This document shows, piece after piece, positions 41,432 to 49,194 of a stretch of 62,878 nt of DNA; position 1 is the stretch's first letter, and every line of letters begins with the position of its first letter. The translations under genes and the position numbers were made by a program. This DNA comes from DATAEG01 sp036258135. GTDB taxonomy: Bacteria; Actinomycetota; Actinomycetes; Mycobacteriales; Jatrophihabitantaceae. Below the pieces are notes generated by a model. It was not told the origin of the DNA and did no database searches. It saw nothing but the letters and a program-made list of their open reading frames with translations. The stretch lies in NCBI GenBank assembly GCA_036258135.1, contig DATAEG010000166.1:1-62878 (forward strand), written 5' to 3'.

Positions 41432-43588
41432 ATGCGTGCCAGATACCCCGATCAAGCCGGCTTCATCGTCCGGAATGGTGTCAAGGTCGCTTACGAGGTG
41501 TTCGGCGCGGGTTCGCGGACGGTCCTTCTCTTGCCCAGCTGGTCCATCGTGCATTCTCGAGCGTGGAAGTTCCAGGTTCCTTACCTCGCCCGACACGCCC
41601 GGGTCGTCACCTTCGATGGCCGCGGCAACGGACTCTCAGACCGGCCGCGGGAGGCGGCGGCGTACGACTCAGCCGAGTTCGTCGCCGACGCTCTGGAAGT
41701 GCTGGATGCCGCGGGCGTCGATCAGGCGATCGTCGTCGGCTCGTCAAAGGGTGCGGGCTATGCGCTGGAACTCGCTTCGAAGGCGCCGGAGCGGGTCGCG
41801 GCGCTGTTTCTGATCGGACCCACGTTGGCCCGCCTGCGCCCGAACGAACCGGAGTCAGTAGCCGAGCCGGCCCGAGCACCGCGCCGGCGGCCGGTCGAAG
41901 CGCCGGCGGTCGGGTTCAACGACCGTCCCACAAATCCCGAGGGGTGGGCGCTCTACAACGCACATGTCTGGCGTCAACGGTTCCCGGACTTCCTGCGCTT
42001 CTTCTTCAGCCAGGTATTCACCGAGCCACATTCGACCAAGCCGACGGAAGACGCGACCGGGTGGGCCCTGGAAACCGATGGGGAGACTCTGGCCATCGCC
42101 GAGGGGTCGACCTACCGGGCCGCGAGCCGGGCCGAGCTGGAGAAGATGGTCACCCGGGTGCACTGCCCGACCATCGTGGTTCACGGCAGTGACGACCAGA
42201 TCAGCCCGTTGGCCACCGGCGAGGCGTTGGCCGCCGCGCTTGAGGCGGACCTGTTCGTCATAGACGACGCTGGCCACCTGCCACATGTCAAAGACCCGGT
42301 GACCGTCAATCTCGCGATCCGCGCGATGCTCGACCACACCGCCGAGCCGCCGACTCAGTCGCTGCGCCGTGCCCGTGCGTTGCACCGACCGCCGCGGGTG
42401 TTGTTCCTGTCGTCGCCGATCGGGCTGGGGCATTCCCGCCGCGACGTCGAGATCGCCGACGAACTGCGCCGGCAGCGCCCGGACGTCCAGGTCGATTGGC
42501 TCGCCCAGCACCCGCTGACGGATCTGCTCGAGCGGCGCGGCGAGCGCATCCATCCGGCCTCGGCGTGTCTCGCGAACGAATCGGCACACCTCGAGTCCGA
42601 ATCCGGCGAGCACGACCTGCACGCGTTCCAGTCGATCCGGCGGATGGACGAGATTCTGGTCAACAACTTCATGGTGTTCGCCGACCTCGTCGAGGAGCAG
42701 CCGTACGACGCCTGGATCGGTGACGAGGCATGGGAGCTCGACCATTTCCTGCACGAGAATCCGGAGCTCAAGCGCTCCGCGTACGTGTGGCTCACTGATT
42801 TCGTCGGCTGGTTGCCAATGCCCGACGGCGGCGAGCGGGAGGCGGATCTGACTGCCGACCACAACGCCGAGATGGTGGAGCATGTAGCCCGCTATCCGCG
42901 GCTGCGCGATCGCGCGCTGTTTGTCGGCAATGCCGATGACATCGTGCCCGACGTTCTCGGCCCGCAGCTGCCCGCGATCCGAGACTGGACACAGGACCAT
43001 TTCGATTTCGTGGGATATGTAACCGGGTTCGACCCTGCCGAGGTAGCGGACACCGCAGCCATCCGCGCCGAGCTCGGCTACCGGCCCGATGAGCAGGTAT
43101 GCATCGTCACGGTCGGCGGATCCGGAGTGGGCGCAGACTTGCTCCGGCGCGCAATTGCCGCCTACCCGCTGGCGAAGGAGAAGCTGCCCGCACTGCGCAT
43201 GATCGTCGTCTCCGGCCCCCGGATCGACCCGGCCTCGCTGCCAAGCCATCCCGGCCTGGAGATACGCCCATACGTCCACGACCTATACCGCCACCTCGCC
43301 GTCTGCGATCTCGCCGTCGTCCAGGGCGGCCTGACCACCACGATGGAGCTGACCGCGAACCGGCGACCGTTCCTCTATGTGCCGCTGCGTCATCACTTCG
43401 AGCAGAACTTCCACGTGCGACACCGTCTCGACCGCTATCGCGCTGGGCACTGTGTCGACTACAACGAGATCGAGCCGGACGCTCTCGCGGCGCTCATCAC
43501 AGCCGAGATCGGGCGCAGTGTGGATTACCGTCCGGTGGAGAGTGACGGGGCCCGGCGCGCGGCCGAACGGATAGCGGAGCTGCTCTGA
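41432..43588 (+). CDS. Alpha/beta-hydrolase fused to GT-B glycosyltransferase
   Basis: 718-residue fusion. Residues about 1-300: an alpha/beta-hydrolase with GXSXG nucleophile elbow GSSKG (Ser105), preceding strand FDGRGNGLSDRP and His in DDAGHLPHVKDP. From about 318: a GT-B glycosyltransferase of the MurG/GT28 style: FLSSPIGLGHSRRDVEIADEL at the N-lobe, GGSGVGADLLRRA and the donor-site VQGGLTTTMELTANRRPFLYVP near the C-terminus. No signal peptide. The likely role is to modify and to open an ester in one polyketide, lipid or siderophore-type substrate. ATG 41432 was chosen; the longer frame adds an unconserved head. Confidence 0.82.
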   Translation: MRARYPDQAGFIVRNGVKVAYEVFGAGSRTVLLLPSWSIVHSRAWKFQVPYLARHARVVTFDGRGNGLSDRPREAAAYDSAEFVADALEVLDAAGVDQAIVVGSSKGAGYALELASKAPERVAALFLIGPTLARLRPNEPESVAEPARAPRRRPVEAPAVGFNDRPTNPEGWALYNAHVWRQRFPDFLRFFFSQVFTEPHSTKPTEDATGWALETDGETLAIAEGSTYRAASRAELEKMVTRVHCPTIVVHGSDDQISPLATGEALAAALEADLFVIDDAGHLPHVKDPVTVNLAIRAMLDHTAEPPTQSLRRARALHRPPRVLFLSSPIGLGHSRRDVEIADELRRQRPDVQVDWLAQHPLTDLLERRGERIHPASACLANESAHLESESGEHDLHAFQSIRRMDEILVNNFMVFADLVEEQPYDAWIGDEAWELDHFLHENPELKRSAYVWLTDFVGWLPMPDGGEREADLTADHNAEMVEHVARYPRLRDRALFVGNADDIVPDVLGPQLPAIRDWTQDHFDFVGYVTGFDPAEVADTAAIRAELGYRPDEQVCIVTVGGSGVGADLLRRAIAAYPLAKEKLPALRMIVVSGPRIDPASLPSHPGLEIRPYVHDLYRHLAVCDLAVVQGGLTTTMELTANRRPFLYVPLRHHFEQNFHVRHRLDRYRAGHCVDYNEIEPDALAALITAEIGRSVDYRPVESDGARRAAERIAELL

Positions 43589-43589
43589 G

Positions 43590-44387
43590 CTATTGCTCGG
43601 CGACCTCTGCTCGAGGCTGCTTCCGTGACACATCGCCGAAGCGGGCGAATAGCCGGACGAAGTTGCGCAGGATGGCCGGCGGGTGCGTGACGTGGCTGTG
43701 TCTGACCGACTCCTTCAGGGAGTCGGCGGCTTCCGGCGCGAAGTACCCGTAGTGCTTGTAGACGTCGATCCGGGTGCAGATCCCGGCGACGTCGAGCTCT
43801 GGGTGGAACTGCGTCGCGTAGACGTGCCGGCGGACGCGGAACGCCTGGACCGGGCAGTCGCGAGAGGTCGCCAGCACGATTGCGTCCGACGGCAGAGTGC
43901 GGACCGCTTCCTTGTGTCCGACGAAGGCCTCGAACACGTCCGGCAGTCCGGCCAGCAGGGGGTCCGCGCGCCCCGCGGCGGTGAGCGACACCGGCACGGA
44001 CCCGATCGGCTCAGAGAACGTGTGGTCGACCGCTGCGCCAATCTGCGCGCCCAGCATGCCGATGCCGTAACAGCAACCGAGGAACGGGAAGTCGCGGGCT
44101 ACCACATCGTCAAGCAGGGCCAGGAGCTCGGATTCCACGCGGCGCTGCTCGGGTGACTGGTCCGCCAGCGGGTCGCTGACGTTGAACGGGCCGCCGCCCA
44201 GAATGATGCCGGACCAGTCGTCGAGGTCGATGGTGCCCAGCGGCTCGCGATCCATGCGGATCCGCGGCAGGCTCCGCTCGTCCAGCCCGCTGAACCGCAT
44301 CATGGCCGCGTACTCGTCATCAGCGGCCGCGTCCTGCGCGCGGACAGACAACAGCAGGAACGGCGGGAACGGACGTCGGTCTCGCAT
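43590..44387 (-). CDS. Class I glutamine amidotransferase (GATase1-like)
   Basis: 265-residue single-domain amidotransferase. Nucleophile Cys106 in FLGCCYGIGML, His195 and Glu197 in YATQFHPELD complete the triad. Extra residues on both sides of the core occur in stand-alone GATases of the GMP-synthase-like/peptidase C26 type. Its substrate or synthase partner is not encoded next door; it ends one base after the hydrolase-GT gene, tail to tail, so the two do not share an mRNA. Confidence 0.82.
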   Translation of the reverse strand: MRDRRPFPPFLLLSVRAQDAAADDEYAAMMRFSGLDERSLPRIRMDREPLGTIDLDDWSGIILGGGPFNVSDPLADQSPEQRRVESELLALLDDVVARDFPFLGCCYGIGMLGAQIGAAVDHTFSEPIGSVPVSLTAAGRADPLLAGLPDVFEAFVGHKEAVRTLPSDAIVLATSRDCPVQAFRVRRHVYATQFHPELDVAGICTRIDVYKHYGYFAPEAADSLKESVRHSHVTHPPAILRNFVRLFARFGDVSRKQPRAEVAEQ

Positions 44388-44871
44388 GGCCCACGCAGCT
44401 TAGTCCAGACGAAACCGCCCCCGGTGGCACCGCCGTCGAGGACTCTGGAGCCGTGGTTGCTGCCCTACCGGAGAGCAAGTACCACATACCCAGCCGGCGG
44501 CGTGCGCAGCTAACAGCCAGCCGCGATCGCCGCAGCTCTCTGACAGATCACCACACCAGTCGCGAAGTGAGTTGGTCGCTCCGCCAGCCGTGGGTTCGGT
44601 ACTCCGCGGGTGACCCCTCGACCGCGCCGCACAGAACCAGCCGCTACGAGGGCGGCGGATCTTCGGCGCAACTGCTCCGTCCAGGTCGTTGACCCAAGTC
44701 GCGACCGCTATGCGAGCTCACCACGGTCCGCGATTCGCGCGCACGTACCCTACGACGGCGGCCGTCGCCACAGCGGTGGCACCTTCCCAACTGGGCCTCC
44801 GCAAACGCGCGATGTTCAGGACGCGAGAGACGGGCGGGTCACGCGGCGCGCCGCCGAGCGCGGATCGGCGG
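44388..44871. other. 484-base gap without recognised gene
   Basis: Upstream of the GATase start and downstream of the DUF4386 gene. Frames here are short, Arg/Ser/Pro-rich and without ribosome-binding sites. No hairpin or repeat of note found by eye. Confidence 0.5.
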
Positions 44872-45603
44872 CTATGGTCCGGCTCGCTCCGCCAGCGCGA
44901 TCTCTGGTCTGGCGATCGGGCTCGAGGACCGGAAGCCGTGCCACGCGCAGTAGATGCCGAGCGACAGCTCCCACGCGGCCTCCGGGAGTGTCAGGAGGCC
45001 AGAAGGTCCCTCTCCGTTCTTGTAGACGCCGGTCAGGATCATCACGAACGAGAGAATCAGCAGGGGGCCACCGATGAGACCCAACAGCGCCATGCGAGGC
45101 GGGACGAGCGCCGATTTGTACATCAGGTAGCCCAGTATCAAGCCGTTCCCGATGCCAGCTACGAGTCCCGGCCCCCACTCGAACGCCCACTCGTAGGTGT
45201 GCACCAGCGAGTTGCCTTGCGTGGTGAGGGCCGTGGCTTGGCTGCCACTCGCTCCGCCCAATGCAGCAGCCACAGACACGACCGAGAGCATGCTCATGAT
45301 GCCGATCGCGGCGAAGACGGACTCCATGACGCGGGCGGCGACGTATCCGAGCGCGAGCGTTTCGCTCTGCCGCCTGGCAAGCGGATAGAGGACGACTGCG
45401 GTTCCGATTTGGGTGACGATCAGGCCAAACTCGAGGACCGCTGCCAGTTTCAGGCTCGCGGTGGAGGTATCCCCGGCGACGAAGCGCATGTCGGTCCAGC
45501 TCGCACCCACTCCGTGGATGAACAGAAGCCGAGCTGGGATGCTCGTTACGAATGTGCCGATGAACAACCAGCCGAAAATCCGACCAGTCCTCCGAACATC
45601 CAT
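44872..45603 (-). CDS. DUF4386-family membrane protein
   Basis: 243-residue integral membrane protein of six hydrophobic segments. It opens with RRTGRIFGWLFIGTFVTSIP, the standard DUF4386 entry, and continues with ATALTTQGNSLVHTYEWAF and LYMYK-like sequence (GYLMYKSALVPP). Function unknown; some members are annotated as possible antibiotic-biosynthesis accessory proteins. ATG 45603 was chosen with GGGGAGGA just upstream. Confidence 0.8.
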   Translation of the reverse strand: MDVRRTGRIFGWLFIGTFVTSIPARLLFIHGVGASWTDMRFVAGDTSTASLKLAAVLEFGLIVTQIGTAVVLYPLARRQSETLALGYVAARVMESVFAAIGIMSMLSVVSVAAALGGASGSQATALTTQGNSLVHTYEWAFEWGPGLVAGIGNGLILGYLMYKSALVPPRMALLGLIGGPLLILSFVMILTGVYKNGEGPSGLLTLPEAAWELSLGIYCAWHGFRSSSPIARPEIALAERAGP

Positions 45604-45869
45604 ATGTCCTCCCCGGGGTGCTGCCACAAACCCGATGATCACGGTCAGTGGAGACCTTGACGGGCTCGGTTTAGTGAGTCAACAGGCCGTCCGCGCGGGA
45701 CATCGGCAGTACTGGCTTCAGGCCGAGGAGACTCGACTTCGCCGGCCTCCCTCTGCGGCTTACGAGCCACTGGCTGTCGGCTACCGCTATTTGCGCCGGC
45801 GGGTCAGCCGCCCGTGACCACGAATTCTTCGGCTACCACCACTCCATCTAGTGTCCGTCGAGCCGTCTG

Positions 45870-45908
45870 CTGCGTGCCGGGGTCCCGCTGTGAACCCCGG
45901 CACGGCAG
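45870..45908 (-). terminator. Strong hairpin after the secreted glycosidase gene
   Basis: GTGCCGGGGT (45874-45883) and ACCCCGGCAC (45894-45903), a perfect 10-bp stem with a 10-base loop, extended by CTGC/GCAG pairing across a one-base bulge. It begins about 25 bases after the glycosidase stop at 45932 on the minus strand. The rest of the 328-base gap up to 45604 shows no gene. Confidence 0.75.
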
Positions 45909-45931
45909 CGACAGGTCGCGCAGATCCCTCG

Positions 45932-48538
45932 TCAGGCGGTGATGGTCAGCGTGTGGTTGCCTGCGCTAGTCGGGACGGTGACCTCGACGCCACGGTTGGT
46001 GGTACGCACCTCGTAGTTGTGCACTGTGTGGCCATCGAGGGCGACGGTTGCCGGATGGCTGCCACGCGGGAGCGTGTGCCCGATGAACACCTGGTTAGCG
46101 TGAACACCGGCGCTCACGTCGATCGTGGTGACGTACTGGTTCCCGGTGTGGGTGGCGAGCACGTCGGCCGATCCGGAGCCGAGCATGATGTCCTGTCCCT
46201 GGGCCGAGGTCTGACCCTGCGGCACCTGGGGCACGATGTCGAGGCGTCCATGACCGAGGTCTGGGCGCACGCCCAGCCACTGGTGGACCACGGCCCAGGC
46301 CGTGCCGTAATTGCCCCACGCCTGCATGAACATCGAGCGGCAAGTCCAGCAGCGGTCGATGTTCGCGCCCTGATCGGGTGACGGGAAGATCTCCGGCATG
46401 GCGCCGGGCTGCTCGTCAGGAGTACCGCCCGTCGCCGGTTCGGAGAACATCGGCTCGGCCAGCGCGTGGGTGTAGCGCTGCTGCGCACCCGGACCCAGCC
46501 GCCCGTAGTTGCCCTCACCGACCGACTGGATCGACGTCGTCAGGCCGAAGATCACCTTCTCACCCAGGCCATTCGCACCTCCGCCGCAGCCGGTGTGGAA
46601 CAACCCCGGGTTGAACGGCGGCGTGCCGCTGAAGCAGTCGTTCTCGCGGCCCGCGAGCCCCGTGTCGCCGTGGCCGAAGGGCGCCAGTCCGGGCACGGTC
46701 TCACCGTTGACGTGTAGCTCCGCCTCCATGGGGGTCTGGCCGATCCAGTGCTTCTGGAACGACTGGACGTTGCCCGGGTCGACCAAGGAGTCGGCGTACT
46801 GCATAGCGGACTGGTACCACCAGGTGCCGTCGAAGCGGTTCTGGAGCTTGCGTGCGAGGTTCATCGTCCAGGCGAACGTGGCGCCGTCATGCTTCGAGCG
46901 GGCCATGTCGGCCAGGTCATACAAGCCACGGATGAAGTAGACGGTGTTGTCGAGCTTCTCCTGGCCCATTCCGGTGCGTTCCACGTTGCCGAGCCCCTCG
47001 GGCCAGCCATCGTGGTCCGCGTCGAGGGTGTTCACGACGTAGCGCAGGTTACGCACGCTGAAGTCGTACATCTCGTCACGGAAGTGGTTGTCCCCAGTCC
47101 ACCGCCAGAGCAGCGCGACGGTACTCGGGAACTTGACCGTCTCGTCGGTGTTGAAGTCGTAGCTGACGGAGCCGTCCGGGTTGGTGGTTCGAGAGTCGTG
47201 CCCGAACCAGATCGAGCCGTCCGCGACGGTCTCGTGCGCAACCACGCCCGATCGGTTGTTGAGGATGTCCGAGATATCGCGCAGCGCGCGCAGGTGATCC
47301 TCGATGGCCGCGAACTGGCCTACCGAGACCGCGGCGAATGCGGTGTACTCCGCGTCCGTCGCGAAGATCCACGGGTAGTCCGGGAAGCCGGCACCGATCC
47401 AGGTCGCCTCCGGGACAGTACCCAGCGACGCCGGGAACTGCTTGCCTTGGTTCGTCCAACGGATCTGGAGGTTCTGGGCGGTCTGCGTCAGGTCGGCGAT
47501 ATTTTGCTTGCCCCAGTCGATCGCGTTCTGGACCAGCGGGTCGCCAGGCAGCGACAGCTTGGTCTGCTGCGCGAGCTGGTTGCGGTACGCAACTTTGTCA
47601 GCCAGGTGCCCAGCCGGATCCTGCAACACCTGGGACAGTTCCTGCTCGGCCGGCGCCAAGCCCTGGTCGGAGCCGGCGACGCCCAGCCAGACGGTCTTCG
47701 ATCCGCCCGCCGGGAGTGACAGCGTGTAGGTCAGCTCGCCACCAGTGCCCTTGCCGAACGGGCCGTCGTCGCACGCTGACGGCTTAGGGTCGGCGGGCGC
47801 TCCTGGCTCCGTGCCGGTGCACTGGTGACCGGGCTGCGGACCCCAGAACTGGCTGCCGATCGTCCCGGAGTCGGGAGTCATCGACATGCCGACGAGCGCT
47901 GCGTAGTGATGCACCGGAGCACCGGGCAGCGCGCCGTCGTCGGTGAACACCAAGTTCTGACCGTCGTAGCTGCCACTGTCGGGAAGGTTGTCGCTGGCGT
48001 TCGGCGTGACGCCGCCGAATCCCCACGGGTACTGGCCCATCAGCTCCGAGTGCGCGTCGACGGACAGCGTCGTTGTCCGTGCGGCGCCCGGGTTGGTGAT
48101 CTTGAGGCCGAACAGCGCGCCGCGCCGCCCGTCCGGGACAAAGTCGGTGCGCTCGAGGGACAGCCCTGCGGTGGTGGGCAAGTCGAAGCGGGTATACCCC
48201 CAACCACTCGAGAATTTCGTGGCCGGGCCGACCCATTGGCCGTCAAGCCCGAACCAAACGCCGTCGAGCAGCTTCAACGGTGGCGTCCAAATGCCGCCCA
48301 TCTCGCCGGTGATGTGCCAACCGTTGGCGTAGAACCGACCGTTCTCGAAGCCGATCGAGTAGGCCCGGGTGCCAGCGGCGACCTCGCGCCGATCTGCCAG
48401 CCGAGTCGTAACAGACAGCTCCGTCGAGTCCGCTGCTGGCTGGGCCGTTCGCCTCGGAGCGGCATAGGCCGAATCCCACAGCGACATGCTGACGACAACG
48501 ACGAGCACCGACATCAGGCCGGTGAACCTTCGCGACAT
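45932..48538 (-). CDS. Secreted six-hairpin (alpha/alpha6) glycosidase-like protein
   Basis: 868-residue exported protein. Signal peptide of about 26 residues (RRFTGLMSVLVVVVSMSLWDSAYA, cut before APRR); ATG 48538 has GAGGAGG six bases upstream. An N-terminal beta-sandwich (about 60-330, FGLDGQWVGPATKFSSGWG) is followed by an (alpha/alpha)6 barrel with aromatic, Asp-rich marks (TWIGAGFPDYPWIFATDAEYTA, ALLWRWTGDNHF, DADHDGWPEGLGNVERTG, CWTCRSMFMQAWGNYG), as in GH15/GH63/amylo-alpha-1,6-glucosidase relatives. The C-terminus is a small beta domain. Likely extracellular alpha-glucan or glycan breakdown; exact GH family uncertain. Confidence 0.78.
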   Translation of the reverse strand: MSRRFTGLMSVLVVVVSMSLWDSAYAAPRRTAQPAADSTELSVTTRLADRREVAAGTRAYSIGFENGRFYANGWHITGEMGGIWTPPLKLLDGVWFGLDGQWVGPATKFSSGWGYTRFDLPTTAGLSLERTDFVPDGRRGALFGLKITNPGAARTTTLSVDAHSELMGQYPWGFGGVTPNASDNLPDSGSYDGQNLVFTDDGALPGAPVHHYAALVGMSMTPDSGTIGSQFWGPQPGHQCTGTEPGAPADPKPSACDDGPFGKGTGGELTYTLSLPAGGSKTVWLGVAGSDQGLAPAEQELSQVLQDPAGHLADKVAYRNQLAQQTKLSLPGDPLVQNAIDWGKQNIADLTQTAQNLQIRWTNQGKQFPASLGTVPEATWIGAGFPDYPWIFATDAEYTAFAAVSVGQFAAIEDHLRALRDISDILNNRSGVVAHETVADGSIWFGHDSRTTNPDGSVSYDFNTDETVKFPSTVALLWRWTGDNHFRDEMYDFSVRNLRYVVNTLDADHDGWPEGLGNVERTGMGQEKLDNTVYFIRGLYDLADMARSKHDGATFAWTMNLARKLQNRFDGTWWYQSAMQYADSLVDPGNVQSFQKHWIGQTPMEAELHVNGETVPGLAPFGHGDTGLAGRENDCFSGTPPFNPGLFHTGCGGGANGLGEKVIFGLTTSIQSVGEGNYGRLGPGAQQRYTHALAEPMFSEPATGGTPDEQPGAMPEIFPSPDQGANIDRCWTCRSMFMQAWGNYGTAWAVVHQWLGVRPDLGHGRLDIVPQVPQGQTSAQGQDIMLGSGSADVLATHTGNQYVTTIDVSAGVHANQVFIGHTLPRGSHPATVALDGHTVHNYEVRTTNRGVEVTVPTSAGNHTLTITA

Positions 48539-48735
48539 GACGGCCTCCTCAGCCGATTCAGGTACGGACCTGATGGCCGGAGCGACGCACGACGAAGCCT
48601 CCCGTGAGCCGCCGTCGTCTCGACGACACATGCGCACGTCCAGCCAAGCCGGACAATCGACTCTCCATCGCTTCAGCACAGGATGTCAAGGTCTGTGGAT
48701 GACCTCGGCGCCGCAAGACCGGCTGAACATGCGGG

Positions 48736-49125
48736 TTACGAGTGGTACTGGCCGATCTGCAAAACGTTTCCGTCCGGATCCTTGAACCAGGCGCCCCGAG
48801 CGCCACTGGGGTGCTCGGCGATCCCGTCCACGGTCTTTATGCCTGGCAAGTCGTATTCCTCAAACACGACCCCACGCTCGCGCAACTCCTTGACCGTGGC
48901 GTGCACGTCCTCGACTTCGAACCGCATGCAGGTGCTCTGCGCCGTGCCCGCGAATCGGGATTGGTAGACCAGGAACCACGTCCCACCGCGCATTTCGTAC
49001 CGGATCCCCGATCCGGCACGCTCATCCCACGGCACTAAGCCGAGCGTGCCCGAGTAGAACTCCTTCGCGCGGTCGAGATCCTCAACCGCGATCATCGCGT
49101 GCGTGCTCGCCGATTGATCCAGCAT
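48736..49125 (-). CDS. VOC-superfamily protein (glyoxalase/bleomycin-resistance type)
   Basis: 129-residue protein of the vicinal-oxygen-chelate fold, with two beta-alpha-beta3 halves: MIAVEDLDRAKEFYSGTLGL and CMRFEVEDVHATVKELRERGV. C-terminal WFKDPDGNVLQIGQ is the usual metal-binding end (Glu replaced by Gln). Such proteins are glyoxalases, dioxygenases or drug-binding immunity proteins. It is 197 bases downstream of the glycosidase's start region and 69 bases after the large papain-like gene. Substrate unknown. Confidence 0.85.
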   Translation of the reverse strand: MLDQSASTHAMIAVEDLDRAKEFYSGTLGLVPWDERAGSGIRYEMRGGTWFLVYQSRFAGTAQSTCMRFEVEDVHATVKELRERGVVFEEYDLPGIKTVDGIAEHPSGARGAWFKDPDGNVLQIGQYHS

Positions 49126-49194
49126 GAGATCACCCCACGGGCAGGCTATGCCCGACTCACCGCGCGGTATAGCGCAGCGGTGCGGCGCCAGGTA

